In this document: positions 61,601-64,000 of the stretch, one piece after another
Position numbering within the stretch: position 1 is the stretch's first letter
How the letters are laid out: each line of letters opens with the position of its first letter
Source of the DNA: Petrolisthes cinctipes
Taxonomy: Eukaryota; Arthropoda; Malacostraca; Decapoda; Porcellanidae
Length of the DNA stretch: 64,000 nt
Direction: 5' to 3'
NCBI GenBank assembly: GCA_033782935.1
Contig: JAWQEG010000166.1
Location: 152,001 to 216,000, forward strand
The notes under the pieces: model-generated
What the model was told of the DNA's origin: nothing
Databases searched by the model: none
What the model saw: the letters and a program-made list of their open reading frames with translations, nothing else
Position numbers and translations under genes: made by a program

Positions 61601-64000
61601 AAAAATATCGAATTTTCGGGCGTTTTGATCCTGAATTTGAGATATAAAAGGGTACAGAAGAAGCATGCACATATCGACTTTGGACACTTAAAATATTGAT
61701 TTTTAGCATGTTTTGAGCCTGTATTTTGAAAACATTCTAGCATTGAGTAGGCATGTACAGATCGCTTCTGGGACCCAAAAATATCGAATTTTCTGGTGTT
61801 TTGAGGTTGAATTTGAGATATAAACGAGTAAAGAAGATGCATACAAATATTGACTTTGGGCACCTAAAATATCGATTTTCAGCATGTTTTGGGCATGTAT
61901 CTGAGTAGGCATGTATAGATCGCTTCTGGGACTAGAAATATCGAACTTTCGGGTGTTTGGAGCCTGAATTTGAGATATAAACGGGTACAGAAGATGCATG
62001 CACATATCGACTTTTGGGTGCCTAAAATATCGATTTTGAGTATGTTTTGGGTCTGTATCTTGAAAACATTCTAACTAGGAGTAGGCATGTACAGATCGCT
62101 TCTTGGACCCCAAAATATCGAATTTGCGGGCGTTTGGAGCCTGACTTTGAGATATAAACGGGTACAGAAGATGCATCCACATATCGACTTTTGGGCACCT
62201 AAAATATCGATTTTCTGTATGTTTTGAGCCTGTATTTTGAAAATACTTTAACACGGAGTAGGCATGTACAGATCGCTTCTGGGACCCCAAAATATCGAAT
62301 TTTCGGGTGTTTTGGGCCTGAAATTGAGATATCGACTTTTGGCACCTAAAATATCGATTTTTAGCTTGTTTTGGGCCTATAATTTGAAAATATTCAAGCA
62401 CTGAGAAGGCATGTACAGATCGCTTCTTGGACCCAAAAATATCGAATTTTCGGGTGTTTTGGGCCTGAATTTGAGATATCGACTTTGGGAACATAAAATA
62501 TCGATTTTTAGCATGTTTTTGGCTTATATTAAGAAAATATTCTAGCACTGAGTAGGCATGTACAGATCGATTCTGGGACCCCAAATTATAGAATTTTCGG
62601 GTGTTTTGGGCCTGAATTTGAGATATCGACTTTGGGCACCAAATATAACGATTAAGCATGTTTTCAGCCTATATTTTGAAAATATTCTAGCACTGAGTAA
62701 GCATTTACAGATCGCTTCTGGGACCCCAAAATATCGAATAATCGGGTGCTTTGAGCCTGAATTTGAGGTATAAACGGGTACTGAAGATGCATGCACATAT
62801 CGACTTTCGACACTTAAAATATCGATTTTTAGCATGTTTTGAGCCTATATTTTGAAAACATTCTAGCACTGAGTAGGCATGTACAGATCGCTTCTCAGAC
62901 CCAAAAATATCGAATTTTAGGGTGTTTTGAGGTTGAATTTGGGATATAAACGGGTGCAGAAGATGCATACACATATTGACTTTGGGCACCTAAAATATCG
63001 ATTTTCAGCATGTTTTGGGCGTGTATCTGAGTAGGCATGTACAGATCGCTTCTGGGACCCCAAAATATCGAATTTTTGGGTGTTTTGAGCCTGAATTTGA
63101 GATATAAACGGGTACACATATCGACCTTTGGGCACCGAAAATATCGATTTTCTGTCTGTTTTGGGCCTGTATTTTGAAAATACTCTAACACGGCGTAAGC
63201 ATGTACAGATCGCTTCTGGGACCCCAAAATATCGAAATTTCGGGTGTTTTGGGCCTGAATTTGAGATATCGTCTTTGGGCTCCTAAAATATCGATTTTTA
63301 GCATGTTTTGGGCCCATATTTTGAAAATATTCTAGCACTGAGTAGGCATGTACAGATCGCTTCAGGGACCCCAAAATATCGAATTTTCGGGTGTTTTGGG
63401 CCTGAATTTGAGATATCGACTTTGGGCACCTAAAATATCGATTTTTAGCATGTTTTAGGCCTATATTTTGAAAATATTCTAGCACTGAGTAGGCATGTAC
63501 AGATCGCTTCTGGGACCCCAAAATATCGGATTTTCGGGTGTTTTGGGCCTGAATTTGAGATATAAAAGGATACAGAAGATGCATGCACATATCGACTTTG
63601 GACACATAAAATATTGATTTTTAGCATGTTTTGAGCCTATATTTTGAAAACATTCTAGCACTGAGTAGGCATGTACAGATCGTTTCTGGGACCCAACAAT
63701 ATCGAATTTTCGGGTGTTTTGAGGTTGAATTTGAGATATAAACGAGTGCAGAAGATACATACACATATTGACTTTGGGCACCTAAAATATCGATTTTCAG
63801 CATGTTTTGGGCCTGTATCTGAGTAGGCATGTACAGATCGCTACTGGGACCCCAAAATATCGAATTTTCGGGTGTTTGGAGCCTGAATTTGAGATATAAA
63901 CGGGTACAGAAAATGCATGCACATATCGACTTTTGGGCACCTAAAATATCGATTTTCAGCATGTATTGGGCCTGTATTTTGAAAATACTCTAACATGGAG
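58621..64000 (+). repeat. Mosaic satellite zone to the window end
   Basis: Monomers continue to the last base, so the array runs past the window. 59.04-59.70 kb resembles 62.84-63.50 kb at an offset near 3800 bp (markers CTGTCTGTTTTGGG and GATATCGTCTTTGGG). Runs of 147-bp units occur near 59.45-59.80 and 63.23-63.45 kb. Unusual units are the 45-bp A half at 59204, a B half near 63100-63130 in which GGGTACA joins directly to CATATCGACC with 13 bp missing, and a degenerate core near 62642 (ATATAACGATTAAGCATG). No gene, RNA or element is visible. Confidence 0.8.
59204..59248 (+). repeat. Extremely truncated A half (45 bp)
   Basis: The A half runs only from AAAATATCGATTTTTAGCATG to GGGACCCCCC. 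Related copies near 56531 and 63000 are longer. Relative to the 56.5 kb copy, about 31 bp are missing between two GCATG pentamers (in AGCATG and AGGCATG), leaving AGCATGTCCAGATCGC. The rare GTCCAGATCGC spelling is shared with the 56.5 kb copy, which supports that sequence as the nearest parent. This is the shortest half-monomer I found. Confidence 0.82.

Larger units (their letters stand above)
1..64000. repeat. Continuous 176-bp satellite DNA array spanning the window
   Basis: The same unit recurs head to tail from the first base to the last. The modal unit is 176 bp; for example the motif CAGAAGATGCAT begins at 1 and again at 177. Fixed landmarks in every unit are AAAATATCGATTTT, a GTAGGCATGTACAGATCGC-like stretch, GGGACCCCAAAATATCGAA, TTTTCGGGTGTTTTGAGCC and GATGCATGCACATATCGAC. 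One consensus monomer has 67 G+C in 176 (38%). I saw no inverted unit, no interrupting sequence and no unit boundary with foreign DNA. Long, gene-free, nucleosome-sized tandem arrays with higher-order structure are known from eukaryotic centromeric and heterochromatic DNA; the assignment to a centromere here is inference. I do not recognise the family from memory, so taxon is left open. Confidence 0.98.

Noticed and set aside
62895..63605. Longest open frame (236 codons, minus strand) as a candidate repeat protein
   Set aside because: It covers several 147-bp and other shortened units that keep frame by chance and encodes a 49-residue repeat identical in type to the others. Equivalent frames are broken in neighbouring copies.
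1..64000. Hundreds of open reading frames of 60-236 codons on both strands, many starting ATG
   Set aside because: All are translations of the satellite in different frames. They recur with the repeat period, overlap each other on both strands, and end where a 176-bp unit shifts the frame. No recognisable domain, promoter or codon structure supports any as a gene.
1..64000. CRISPR array or other repeat-spacer system
   Set aside because: Repeats are contiguous 176-bp units without unique spacers, and no cas-like gene is present.
1..64000. CENP-B box (NTTCGNNNNANNCGGGN)
   Set aside because: The best site, around TTTGAGATATAAACGGGT in half B, matches only 7 of 9 required positions. Variants with TTCGAGATATAAACGGG have the TTCG two bases too far from CGGG. 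No true box was found.
1..64000. Ribosomal DNA, 5S or tRNA arrays
   Set aside because: No conserved rRNA segments, tRNA A/B boxes with cloverleaf potential, or T-run terminators in the expected positions were recognised.
1..64000. Telomeric repeats or subtelomeric junction
   Set aside because: No short G-rich tandem repeat of telomere type appears; the array continues unchanged at both window edges.
1..64000. Identification of a specific species or named satellite family
   Set aside because: I do not recognise the monomer from memory, and composition and length alone fit many plants and animals. A database search with the 176-bp consensus would decide this.

Overview
The whole 64 kb window is one uninterrupted satellite-DNA array. 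I found no protein-coding gene, RNA gene, transposon, CRISPR array or single-copy sequence. The basic monomer is 176 bp and about 38% G+C (counted on one consensus monomer). Every unit I read lies in the same head-to-tail orientation. At an average unit of about 170-175 bp the window holds roughly 370 monomers. Such a long gene-free array with a nucleosome-sized monomer and layered higher-order repeats (HORs) points to a eukaryotic nuclear genome, most likely centromeric or pericentromeric or another heterochromatic block. I do not recognise the satellite family and cannot name the species.

Monomer architecture: each 176-bp monomer is a dimer of two related 88-bp halves. Half A starts AAAATATCGATTTT and half B starts AAAATATCGAATTTTCGGG. 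The consensus halves match at about 58 of 88 positions without gaps. Length variants are precise deletions within one half: 29 bp from B (147-bp monomer), 18 bp from A (about 158-bp), 7 bp from A (169-bp), and rarer ones.

Layout. (1) 1-9757: a 4603-bp HOR, two full copies plus the start of a third. (2) 9758-9934: a switch to another phase of the same HOR family. (3) 9935-12686: a 1376-bp tandem duplication. (4) About 11.87-16.37 kb: an older 1698-bp periodicity, about 2.65 copies, followed at 16.4-18.09 kb by a mosaic segment related to the 4603-bp HOR. (5) About 12.99-23.19 kb: a 5093-bp tandem duplication. (6) About 21.63-29.79 kb: a 4068-bp tandem duplication overlapping the previous one. 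(7) 29.79-36.35 kb: a mosaic without a long local period. (8) 36.36-47.1 kb: an X-Y-X-X-Y arrangement of related blocks, including a 2692-bp tandem duplication. (9) 47.1-50.82 kb: a mosaic with dispersed relatives of zone 7. (10) 50.82-55.17 kb: a 1501-bp HOR, almost three copies, with a diverged further copy at 56.74-58.14 kb. (11) 54.85-55.85 kb: a 499-bp three-monomer duplication. (12) 58.1-64.0 kb: a mosaic.

There is no set of genes working together here. What the window records is satellite evolution: an 88-bp unit became a 176-bp dimer, diversified into subfamilies, and was amplified in overlapping rounds of tandem duplication at the 0.35-5.1 kb scale. Boundaries were found by eye, are good to a few tens of bases, and identity statements are approximate.
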